Of a stretch of DNA of 64,000 nt, positions 55,566 through 64,000 are shown piece after piece; position 1 is the stretch's first letter; every line of letters begins with the position of its first letter. Source of the stretch: Micromonospora tarapacensis. GTDB taxonomy: Bacteria > Actinomycetota > Actinomycetes > Mycobacteriales > Micromonosporaceae. The stretch spans positions 2,033,324-2,097,323 of the forward strand of contig NZ_JAHCDI010000004.1 in the NCBI RefSeq assembly GCF_019697375.1. Direction: 5' to 3'. The translations under genes were made by a program, and so were the position numbers. The notes under the pieces were generated by a model. It saw only the letters and a program-made list of their open reading frames with translations, made no database searches and was not told the DNA's origin.

Positions 55566-55597
55566 GACGGCGGCGGCCTGCCGTGGCCGCCGCCGTC
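55566..55597 (+). terminator. Hairpin terminator of sthA
   Basis: A perfect 13-bp stem (GACGGCGGCGGCC against GGCCGCCGCCGTC) with a 6-base loop lies 26 bp after the sthA stop. No T tract follows. Confidence 0.7.
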
Positions 55598-55701
55598 CCC
55601 GCGACCGTTCAGCACCGTTACCTTCGGTGACGACCTCCCTCACCCTCAGCCGCTGCTGTCCGTGACGATGACAGCCGACGGCCATACCCCTACCACCCGT
55701 C

Positions 55702-55826
55702 CTTTGCTCTGCTTCAACCCACGCAATAGCCGCCGAGCTGGGTAGATCTGGCGCGACGGTGGAGCCGCAGCCTGCTCGTCAGCAGCGGAGCGTAACCGTT
55801 GCGTAGGTTGAAGCAGAGCAAAGCGT
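55702..55826. repeat. MITE-like element with 25-bp terminal inverted repeats
   Basis: The ends (55702-55726 and 55799-55823) are inverted copies of CTTTGCTCTGCTTCAACC followed by ACGCAA, with one mismatch in 25. The 72-bp interior has no gene. The size of 122 bp and the precise ends suggest a non-autonomous palindromic element. It lies in the 373-bp gap between sthA and aceB, both of which read towards it. The remainder of the gap is featureless. Confidence 0.6.
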
Positions 55827-55913
55827 GCGAGTGGGAAGGGGGTGGAGCAGGACAGGCGTTTACGAGCTGTGACGGTCGACGTCGATGGCTGGGGTGTTGC
55901 GGGTGGTTGCCGC

Positions 55914-57523
55914 TCAGCGGGCCGCCACGGCCAACTCTCGGGCGGGGCCCAGGTGCCGGGCGTACGCGCCGGTGGTGAAGAACGACGGCAGGTCCTCGCC
56001 CAACGCGGTCTCCTCGACGATCCGGGCGGCCTGCTCGGCGCGCTCCCGCCCGGCGTCCGCACGACCCTCGGTCAGGGTGGCCAGCTCCTCGGCGAGCATC
56101 GACCGGACCAGCTCGTCGGTGACGCAGCCACCGCCGGCCAGTGGCGCGCCGTGGTGCAGCCACTGCCAGATCTGGCAGCGGGCGATCTCGGCGGTGGCGG
56201 CGTCCTCCATCAGGTTCCACAGCGCCACCGCACCCGCACCACCGAGCCAGGCGTCGATGTAGTGCAGCGCCACCGCGACGTTGGACCGCAGCCCCGCCTC
56301 GGTGACCTGGCCCGGGGTCTTGTCGACGGAGAGCAGGTCGGCGGCGGTGACCGCCACGTCGTCGCGGCGCCGGTCGAGCTGGTTCGGGCGCTCGCCCAGC
56401 ACCGCGTCGAAGACCTCCCGGCAGGTCTCGACCAGGCCGGGGTGGGCGACCCACGAGCCGTCGAAGCCGTCGCCGGCCTCCCGTTGCTTGTCCGCCCGCA
56501 CCTTGGTCAGGGCGACCTCGTTGACCTCCGGGTCGCGGGCCGGGACGAAGGCGGCCATCCCGCCGATCGCGTGGGCGCCGCGCCGGTGGCAGGTCCGCAC
56601 CAGCAATTCCGTGTACGCGCGCATGAACGGCACGGTCATGCTCACCTCGGACCGGTCCGGCAGGACGAAGTCCGGCCACTGCCCGAAGTTCTTGATGACG
56701 CTGAAGATGTAGTCCCACCGGCCGGCGTTCAGCCCCGCCGAGTGCTCGCGCAGCTCGTAGAGGATCTCCTCCATCTCGAACGCGGCCGTGATCGTCTCGA
56801 TCAGCGTGGTCGCCCGGATGGTGCCCTGCGGCAGGCCCAGGTAGCGCTGGGCGAAGACGAAGATGTCGTTCCACAGCCGCGCCTCGCGGTGACTCTCCAG
56901 CTTCGGCAGGTAGAAGTACGGCCCGGACCCGGCGTCGAGCTGGCGGCGGGCGCAGTGGAAGAAGTAGAGCCCGAAGTCGACCAGGCTGGCCGAGACCGGC
57001 CGCCCGTCGACCACGATCCCCTTTTCCACCAGGTGCCAGCCGCGCGGCCGGACCACGATCGTGGCCAGCTCCGCGCCGAGCGCGTAACGCTTGCCGCGCG
57101 GGTCGGTGAAGTCGATCCGCCGGTCCAGGGCGTCGATCAGGTTGAGTTGACCACGGATGATGTTGTGCCAGGTCGGAGCGGTGGCGTCCTCGAAGTCGGC
57201 GAGCCAGACCTTGGCGCCGGAGTTCAGCGCGTTGATGGTCATCTTGCGGTCGGGCGGCCCGGTGATCTCGGTCCGCCGGTCCAGCAGGCCCGGCGCGGGC
57301 GACGCCACCTGCCAGGTCGGGTCGGCGCGGATGCCGGCGGTCTCGGGCAGGAAGTCGGGCAGCTGGCCGGTGGCATACCGGTCCCGGCGTGCCCGGCGGG
57401 TGTCCAGCAGGGCCACCCGGCGGGCCGCGAACTCGCTGTCCAGCGCGACGAGGAAATCGAGCGCCTCGGACGTGAGCACCTCGTCGAACCGTTCCGCCAT
57501 CGGGCCGATGATCTCGTATCTCA

Positions 57524-57524
<1 letters not shown>
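55914..57524 (-). CDS. aceB: Malate synthase A
   Basis: The 536-residue enzyme condenses glyoxylate with acetyl-CoA to malate. It has the family motifs [58 protein letters not shown] and [14 protein letters not shown]. Its length is normal for the A form. The ATG overlaps the last base of the aceA stop (TGATG), so both shunt enzymes are made from one mRNA. Confidence 0.95.
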
Positions 57525-58792
<1,268 letters not shown>

Positions 58793-58938
58793 CGTTTCTC
58801 ATTCCCTTCGGGGGTCTTCGATCGGCACCCGGGGCGCTGCGCCAACGCCGAGCCGCCGGTGTCAGCCCACGTTCACACGGCTGGCCGGACAGGGTCGAGG
58901 GACGCAAAAAGCCAATTACTGAAAAGTCAAGAGGCGAT

Positions 58939-58949
58939 TTTGCAAAGTT
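58939..58949 (-). promoter_or_regulatory. RamB-type operator between aceA and ramB
   Basis: AACTTTGCAAA on the minus strand matches the RamB consensus described for corynebacteria ((A/G)AA(C/T)TTTGCAAA) in its core. It lies in the 218-bp divergent gap, 62 bp before the ramB start and 147 bp before aceA. It would serve repression of the glyoxylate shunt and autoregulation. Confidence 0.65.
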
Positions 58950-59010
58950 GCGAAGGACTCCATTCGCAGCAGTGCTAATGTGGCCCGATCCGGTTCCGCG
59001 GAGCAGGGAG

Positions 59011-60405
59011 GTGAGGGCGATCGCCAAGACCTTTGCCGGCGCCCGGCTGCGCCGGATGCGCGAGGAGCGCGCGCTCAGCCAGACCGAGCTGGCCCGCCAC
59101 CTCGGCATCTCTCCGAGCTACCTCAACCAGATCGAGCACGACACCCGGCCGCTGACCGTGCCGGTGCTGCTGCGCATCACCGAGCTGTTCGGTGTCGACC
59201 CGACCGTGTTCGCCGCGCACGACACGCCACGCCTGGTCACCGGGCTGCGCGAGGCACTGCCCGGCCGGGCCGGGCTGGCCGAGCTGACCGAGTTCGCCAC
59301 CCGGCTGCCCGAGGTCGCCGCGGCCGTCATCGAGCTGCACCGCCGCTACCAGCAGGCCGACGAACAGCTCGCCGAACTGGTCGGCGACCGCGAGCGGGTG
59401 GGCCGCAGCCCCCACGACCAGGTGACCGAGTTCTTCTACCGGCGGCAGAACTACGTGCCCGACCTGGACGAGGAGGCCGAGCGGCTGGCCGTACGGATGG
59501 GGCTGCGCCGCGGTGAGGTCCGCGCCCTGCTGCGCGACCGGCTGGCCGAGCGCCACGGGGTACGCATCGCCCGCGAGGACGCCGCCGCGCTCGGCGGCGA
59601 ACTGCACCGGTACCGTCCGCAGACCCGCACCCTGCACCTGTCCACGTCGCTGCGCGCGGGGCAGGAGGCGATGCGGATGGCCGCGCAGATCGCGCTGCTG
59701 GAGTTCGCCGACGTCATCGACGAGATCGTGGAGTCGGAGAAGTTCGACGACGCACAGACCCAGATCCTCACCCGGGTCGGTCTGGCCAACTACTTCGCGG
59801 CGGCGTTGATCCTGCCGTACGAGCACTTCCTCGCCGCCGCCGAGCAGCGCCGCTACGACATCGACCTGCTCACCCAGCACTACGCGATCGGCTGGGAGAC
59901 GGTCTGCCACCGGCTGAGCACCCTGCAACGCCCCCGGGCGCGCGGGGTGCCGTTCTCGTTCGTCCGGGTGGACCGGGCCGGCAACATGTCGAAACGCCAG
60001 TCGGCCACCGGCTTCCCGTTCTCCCGCACCGGCGGCACCTGCCCCCTGTGGAACGTCTACGAGGCGTTCGGCTCACCGGGCCGGGTGGTGACCCAGGTCG
60101 CGGCGATGCCGGACGGCCAGCGCTACCTGTGGATCGCCCGCACCATCACCCGCCACCACGGCGGCTACGGCCAGCCCGGCAAGGTCTACGCGATCGGCCT
60201 GGGCTGCGAGACCCGGCACGCCGGTCGGCTGGTCTACTCCACCGGGGTGGACCTGCACGCGACCGAGGCGGCGACCCCGATCGGGCCGGGCTGCAAGACC
60301 TGCGAGCGGATGACCTGCCCGCAGCGGGCCGCGCCGCCGATCAGCCGGCAGCTGGACGTGGACGAGAACCGCAGCACCTTCATCCCGTACCCGCTGCGCG
60401 ACTGA
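59011..60405 (+). CDS. ramB: RamB/PrpR-type regulator of acetate and short-chain acyl metabolism
   Basis: The 464-residue protein has an XRE helix-turn-helix ([20 protein letters not shown], then [20 protein letters not shown]), an IrrE-like middle region ([20 protein letters not shown]) and the C-terminal short-chain fatty acyl regulator domain. The latter includes [22 protein letters not shown] sequence ([19 protein letters not shown]) and the Cys motif [16 protein letters not shown], which may bind a Fe-S cluster. The GTG at 59011 has GGAG seven bases upstream; an ATG at 58978 lacks a ribosome site. It is divergent from aceA, as in other actinobacteria. Confidence 0.88.
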   Translation: MRAIAKTFAGARLRRMREERALSQTELARHLGISPSYLNQIEHDTRPLTVPVLLRITELFGVDPTVFAAHDTPRLVTGLREALPGRAGLAELTEFATRLPEVAAAVIELHRRYQQADEQLAELVGDRERVGRSPHDQVTEFFYRRQNYVPDLDEEAERLAVRMGLRRGEVRALLRDRLAERHGVRIAREDAAALGGELHRYRPQTRTLHLSTSLRAGQEAMRMAAQIALLEFADVIDEIVESEKFDDAQTQILTRVGLANYFAAALILPYEHFLAAAEQRRYDIDLLTQHYAIGWETVCHRLSTLQRPRARGVPFSFVRVDRAGNMSKRQSATGFPFSRTGGTCPLWNVYEAFGSPGRVVTQVAAMPDGQRYLWIARTITRHHGGYGQPGKVYAIGLGCETRHAGRLVYSTGVDLHATEAATPIGPGCKTCERMTCPQRAAPPISRQLDVDENRSTFIPYPLRD

Positions 60406-60468
60406 ACCCGACGCTGCCTGCGGAGGGCGGATACACTTTCAGCCCCTCCGCGAGTGCAGGGCAGGTGC

Positions 60469-61320
60469 ATGGCTTCTCGTCCCTCCCTTGTCCCGCGCCG
60501 GCTGGTCGCCGTCGTCGTCTGCCTGATCTCGGTCGCCGGGCTGCTGGCCGGCTGTTCGGTCTCCGACGCGCCCGGCCCCACCCAGCTGCGGGTGCTCCAG
60601 CTGAACCTGTGCAACAGCGGCATGGCGAAGGGCTGCTACACGGGTCGGTCGGTGGCCCGCGCCGCCGAGGTGATCCGCAGCGAGAGCCCTGACGTCGTCA
60701 CCCTCAACGAGATCTGCTCCGGCGACGTGGACCTGCTGGAGCAGGCGATGCGACAGGCACACGACGACGCCGTGGTGGCCGCCTTCCAGCCGGCGCGCAA
60801 CGGCCGTACCGGCGAGCCCTACCGATGCGTCAACGGAGAGCAGTACGGCGTCGGGGTGCTGGCGCACATCGCGGCGCCGTACCGTGGCCACGAGGTGCAC
60901 GCCGGGATCTACCCGGCGCAGGATCCGGCGGACCCCGAGCAGCGGGCCTGGCTCTGCGTCGACGCCACCGACGCCTACTATGCATGCACCACGCATCTGG
61001 CGTACACCAGCTCGACGCTGGCGCTGGCCCAGTGTGGGCACCTGCTCGGCACCGCCATCCCGCAGCTGCACGCCCGCCACCGCTACCAGCCGACGGTGGT
61101 CAGCGGCGACCTCAACCTGCGGCACGGCGGCACACCCGACGTGCGGTCCTGCGTGCCGGCGGACCACCTGCACCTGCACGACGGCGGGGTGCAGCAGTTC
61201 ATGGCCACGGCCGACGTCACGATCCGCGACAGCAGGTCGATCAGCATGGACCGGACGACCGATCACGCGGCGTTCCTGGTCACCCTCACGATCCCCGGAC
61301 CGGGCGACCCCGCCCACTGA
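60469..61320 (+). CDS. Secreted lipoprotein of the endonuclease/exonuclease/phosphatase fold
   Basis: The 283-residue lipoprotein has signal peptide LVAVVVCLISVAGLLAGC with lipobox. The EEP fold shows the start strand RVLQLNLCNSG, the catalytic Glu region PDVVTLNEIC, THLAYT, VVSGDLNLRHGG and the terminal DRTTDHAAFLVTLTI. Substrate may be DNA, RNA or a phosphoester lipid or sugar. Six or more Cys residues suggest disulfides in the exported protein. ATG at 60469 is preceded by AGGGCAGG; a GTG five codons earlier is an alternative. Confidence 0.85.
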   Translation: MASRPSLVPRRLVAVVVCLISVAGLLAGCSVSDAPGPTQLRVLQLNLCNSGMAKGCYTGRSVARAAEVIRSESPDVVTLNEICSGDVDLLEQAMRQAHDDAVVAAFQPARNGRTGEPYRCVNGEQYGVGVLAHIAAPYRGHEVHAGIYPAQDPADPEQRAWLCVDATDAYYACTTHLAYTSSTLALAQCGHLLGTAIPQLHARHRYQPTVVSGDLNLRHGGTPDVRSCVPADHLHLHDGGVQQFMATADVTIRDSRSISMDRTTDHAAFLVTLTIPGPGDPAH

Positions 61321-61329
61321 GCCGCCCGG

Positions 61330-62187
61330 TCAGTCCCACCAGAACGCCCAGGTCGGGGCGTCGACCAGGCGGTCGGCGTACGCGGCCAGCGTGCACGGTC
61401 GCTGCCCCTGCCACACGTTGTCCGGGCAGAAGGCGAAGTGCTCGGCGGCCACCCGCAGCGCCTCTGCGGTGTGCGTCGGCGGCGCGGCGACGCTCAGGTA
61501 CAGCTCGGCGAATCCGACGCCGATCACCCGGACCCCGAACCGCTCCTCCCAGCTGCGCAGCACGGCGCAGAGCTGGGCGGTGTCGTTGGTGTGGTTGATC
61601 GCGCCCTGCCAGCCGAGCACGGCCAACGCGTCACTGCCCCGCTCCGCGGCGACCAGCCCGAGCCGCATCGCGGGCTGAGCCTGCGACAGCTGCTCGGCCC
61701 AGTGGTCGGCGTGCCGCTCCGGCGCCACCCAGGGCTCGGCCGCCACGGCCAGCCCGGGCCAGTCCTGACCGTACGGGGCGGCCACCGCGAGCCGCCGCTC
61801 GTTGGACAGCTCGTCGTCGCCGTCGTAGGGGGCCGTCTGGGCGGTCCACCAGCCGGCGAGCAGTCGTTCCGGATCATGCGCTGCCGGCGAGGAGACGCCG
61901 TCCGGCCAGAACTCGCCGACAGCCCAGGGACGCGACGTGTCACCGGCGTAGCCGTCCAGCAGCAACGGCCACAACCCGGACTGCCGGTGCGCCGCGCGCA
62001 ACCGCGGCCACAACCCGGCCGACGCAGGATCGTCGGACAGCCACAACGAGGGCCGCTCGGCGTCGCCCTCGTCGCCCCGCACCGCACGGCCGGCCGGCAA
62101 CGGCACGGACAGTGTGCGCGGACCCGCGTCCGTCCCCCCGAACAGCTCCAGCAGGTCGGACGGCATCTCGTTCAGCTGCGATCTCAC
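61330..62187 (-). CDS. DUF4253 domain protein
   Basis: The 285-residue protein has the DUF4253 pattern: SLWLSDDPASAGLWPRLRAA, SGLWPLLLDGY in the N-terminal part, and HTNDTAQLCAVLRSWEERFGVRVIGVGFAELYLSV. It ends with EALRVAAEHFAFCPDNVWQG. It has no signal peptide. Function unknown; related proteins occur in toxin-immunity settings, but no toxin is next to it. GTG at 62187 is used; an ATG seven codons later is possible. Confidence 0.87.
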   Translation of the reverse strand: MRSQLNEMPSDLLELFGGTDAGPRTLSVPLPAGRAVRGDEGDAERPSLWLSDDPASAGLWPRLRAAHRQSGLWPLLLDGYAGDTSRPWAVGEFWPDGVSSPAAHDPERLLAGWWTAQTAPYDGDDELSNERRLAVAAPYGQDWPGLAVAAEPWVAPERHADHWAEQLSQAQPAMRLGLVAAERGSDALAVLGWQGAINHTNDTAQLCAVLRSWEERFGVRVIGVGFAELYLSVAAPPTHTAEALRVAAEHFAFCPDNVWQGQRPCTLAAYADRLVDAPTWAFWWD

Positions 62188-62249
62188 GAGGCGGAAGGAT
62201 ATCGGTCAGCTCCGACAACCGGTCAGAGACAAGCCGGAGCAGCGCCGGG

Positions 62250-62747
62250 TCAATCGGCGAGGATCTGTTCGCGGAGGATGTCGGCGTGCCCGCAGTGCTG
62301 GGCGAGTTCGCGCAGCACGTGCAGGTAGACCCAGCGCAGCGGAATCGGGCCGCGCCGGTTGCCCGGCAACAGGTCGTCCAGGTCCAGGTTCGCCGTGGCG
62401 CGTCGGGACGCCACGCAGGCTTCCCGGTGCGCTCGCTGGACGCTCTCGACGGTGTCGGTGTCGTCGAGGACGAACGACTCGTCCGGCGTCGCGGGGATGC
62501 CGACCTCGGCGCGCGGCCGGCCGGTCACCGCCTCGTCGAACCAGACCTTCTCCACGAAGGCGGCGTGCTTCACCAGCCCCAGCAGGGTGGTGCGCGACGG
62601 CACCAATGATCGTCGGGCCTGCTCCTCGGTCAGCCCGTCGAGGCTGCTGTTGAGCAAGGCGCGGTGCTCGTCGAGGAACGTCTCGAACTGGGCCCGGATC
62701 GGCTTCTGGAGAACGTCCTGGGTGGAGGTGTGCGGCAGGGAAGGCAT
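62250..62747 (-). CDS. DinB/DUF664 family protein
   Basis: The 165-residue four-helix protein has the DinB-like metal-binding His pattern: LGLVKHAAFVEKVWFDE and VYLHVLRELAQHCGHADILRE. Related proteins include mycothiol-, bacillithiol- or glutathione-dependent S-transferases, so a thiol-dependent detoxification role is possible. It is a single gene. The 235-bp stretch upstream to 62982 holds no recognisable gene. Confidence 0.88.
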   Translation of the reverse strand: MPSLPHTSTQDVLQKPIRAQFETFLDEHRALLNSSLDGLTEEQARRSLVPSRTTLLGLVKHAAFVEKVWFDEAVTGRPRAEVGIPATPDESFVLDDTDTVESVQRAHREACVASRRATANLDLDDLLPGNRRGPIPLRWVYLHVLRELAQHCGHADILREQILAD

Positions 62748-62982
62748 CGCCGGAGCATCCCAGAAGCGGCTGCGCCCGGCAACGAACGACCGCTACGGTC
62801 CACCGATGGAGTCGAACGGCGCGGATCTGTTCCCGGCGGCCCGGACGTAGGAGAACGACTCCCGCCTGCCGGAACGGCTGTCGCAGTTGACCGCCGATAC
62901 ACACACGTCAGTCGGATCATCACCAGCTCGGCGTACGCGACCGCGCACAGTCCGAGGTCGGGTGCAGCCCGAGGTCGCTGCC

Positions 62983-64000
62983 TCAGCGTTGCACGCGCGC
63001 TCCGGCTCCCCGCATCAGCGCCTCCACCTCGGCACGGCTGGCCATCGACGTGTCGCCCGTGGTGGTCATCGCCAGCGCACCGTGGGCGGCACCGTACTCC
63101 ACCGCCAGCGCCAGGTCACCGCCATGTTCGAGCAGGCCGTAGATCAGCCCGGAGGCGAAGCTGTCGCCGCCGCCGACCCGGTCGAGGATCTCCAGGCCGG
63201 GCCGGTGGGTGGCCTCGGCGAACGAACCGCCGGCCCAGGCCACGGCACCCCAGTCGTTCACGGTCGCGCTGCGCACGCCGCGCAGCGTGGTCGCCACGAC
63301 CTTGAAGTTGGGGTACGCCTCGACCACCGCCTCGATCATCGCCTTGAAGTTGCCGGCGTCCAGCGCTCCACTGTGAATGTCGGTGTCCGGCACCGGGAAG
63401 CCCAGGCAGGCGGTGAAGTCCTCCTCGTTGCCGATCATCACGTCGACCAGACCGGCGAGCCGGCCGTTCACCTCCCGCGCGCGGTCCTGACCGCCGACGG
63501 CCTTCCAGAGGCTGGGCCGGTAGTTCAGGTCGTAGGAGACGGCGGTGCCGTGCCGGCGGGCGGCGGTCATGGCGGCCTCGGCGGTCAGCGCGGCCGTCTC
63601 CGACAACGCCGCGTAGATGCCGCCGGTGTGCAGCCACCGCACGCCCAACGCGCCGAACAGGTGATCCCAGTCGACGTCGTCCGGCTTGAGTTGGCTGGCG
63701 GCGGAGTACCCACGGTCGGAGGTGCCGACGGCCCCGCGTACGCCGAAGCCCCGCTCGGTGAAGTTCAACCCGTTACGGACGGTGCGGCCGATCCCGTCGT
63801 ACGGCAGCCAGCTGACGAAGCTGGTGTCGACGCCGCCCTGGAGGATGAGGTCCTCCAGCAGCCGGCCGACCTCGTTCTCGGCGAACGCGGTGACGACCGC
63901 GGTCCGCAGGCCGAAGCAGCGACGCAGGCCACGGGCGACGTTGTACTCCCCGCCGCCCTCCCAGGCGCGGAACTGGCGTGCGGTGCGGACCCGCCCCTCA
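62983..64000 (-). CDS. PfkB-family sugar kinase, 2-keto-3-deoxygluconate kinase-like (5' cut by window)
   Basis: About 339 codons of the gene are visible. The first visible part, GGGEYNVARGLRRCFGLRTA, is the sugar-binding PfkB motif. The C-terminal LDRVGGGDSFASGLIYGLLE holds the catalytic Asp of the GAGD-like motif (here GGGD). Its lid residues and the segment NYRPSLWKA are typical of KDG kinases. The start codon lies beyond position 64000. KDG or a related 2-keto-3-deoxy acid, or another ketose, may be the substrate. No neighbouring gene in the window identifies it. Confidence 0.85.
   Translation of the reverse strand, partial: EGRVRTARQFRAWEGGGEYNVARGLRRCFGLRTAVVTAFAENEVGRLLEDLILQGGVDTSFVSWLPYDGIGRTVRNGLNFTERGFGVRGAVGTSDRGYSAASQLKPDDVDWDHLFGALGVRWLHTGGIYAALSETAALTAEAAMTAARRHGTAVSYDLNYRPSLWKAVGGQDRAREVNGRLAGLVDVMIGNEEDFTACLGFPVPDTDIHSGALDAGNFKAMIEAVVEAYPNFKVVATTLRGVRSATVNDWGAVAWAGGSFAEATHRPGLEILDRVGGGDSFASGLIYGLLEHGGDLALAVEYGAAHGALAMTTTGDTSMASRAEVEALMRGAGARVQR

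Noticed and set aside
62748..62982. Possible small gene between DinB and the sugar kinase
   Set aside because: Frames here are short, lack ribosome sites and show no recognisable sequence.

Overview
The window is about 70% GC with strongly GC-biased third codon positions, dense short-spaced operons and many GTG starts. The gene families (Scr1-type XRE regulator with a DUF6879 partner, RamB-type regulator of the glyoxylate shunt, SigE-family sigma factor, sugar ABC importers without their own ATPase, Tat-exported GH95) point to a filamentous soil actinomycete, most likely Micromonosporaceae (Micromonospora-like). The genus is an inference.

Layout. 1-5.7 kb: tail of a secreted lectin-domain protein, then a ChvE-MmsA-MmsB type monosaccharide importer with a ROK regulator. 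6.0-7.4 kb: secreted esterase. 7.5-17.7 kb: an L-fucose locus with a Tat-exported GH95 alpha-L-fucosidase, a mutarotase, a FadR/FCD regulator, an L-fuconate dehydratase and a three-gene sugar ABC importer. 18.4-25.1 kb: a CUT1 oligosaccharide importer with an EstB-like serine hydrolase, a LacI regulator and a GH32-like hydrolase. 25.2-26.4 kb: epoxide hydrolase. 26.4-29.9 kb: a scarred region with LtrA, ArdA and nuclease remnants around an XRE-DUF6879 module. 29.9-35.9 kb: an oligopeptide ABC operon that ends in a CYTH protein. 36-37.4 kb: M23 peptidase and universal stress protein. 37.6-42.6 kb: polyol-type ABC importer with a zinc dehydrogenase and a DeoR regulator. 42.8-45.4 kb: a SigE-family sigma factor set between two paralogous surface proteins. 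45.8-47.8 kb: acetate-type symporter pair. 48-50 kb: MFS efflux, VOC protein, ArsR. 50.2-54 kb: PaoABC-type molybdenum oxidoreductase. 54.1-55.5 kb: soluble transhydrogenase. 55.9-60.4 kb: malate synthase, isocitrate lyase and divergent RamB. 60.5-64 kb: secreted phosphodiesterase-fold lipoprotein, DUF4253, DinB and a PfkB sugar kinase cut by the window end.

How it works together. This is mainly a carbohydrate scavenging region in which each importer sits beside its own regulator. Two regulons can be read from the DNA. (1) The esterase promoter near 6.0 kb and the CUT1 importer promoter near 22.85 kb have the same design: TTGACA, a 17-bp spacer, an ATGCT-type -10, then the palindrome GCTAAATCAGTTTAGC; 24 bp are identical. 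A weaker copy precedes the GH32-like gene. This ties a distant secreted esterase to the importer, its cytoplasmic esterase-like hydrolase, the GH32-like enzyme and the LacI regulator, and suggests one system for an esterified oligosaccharide. (2) Sites resembling ACATCAGATGT lie in front of the fucosidase, between the mutarotase and the FadR gene, and over the -10 of the fucose importer promoter. A RamB-type box (AACTTTGCAAA on the minus strand) lies between aceA and ramB. No tRNA, rRNA or CRISPR array was seen.
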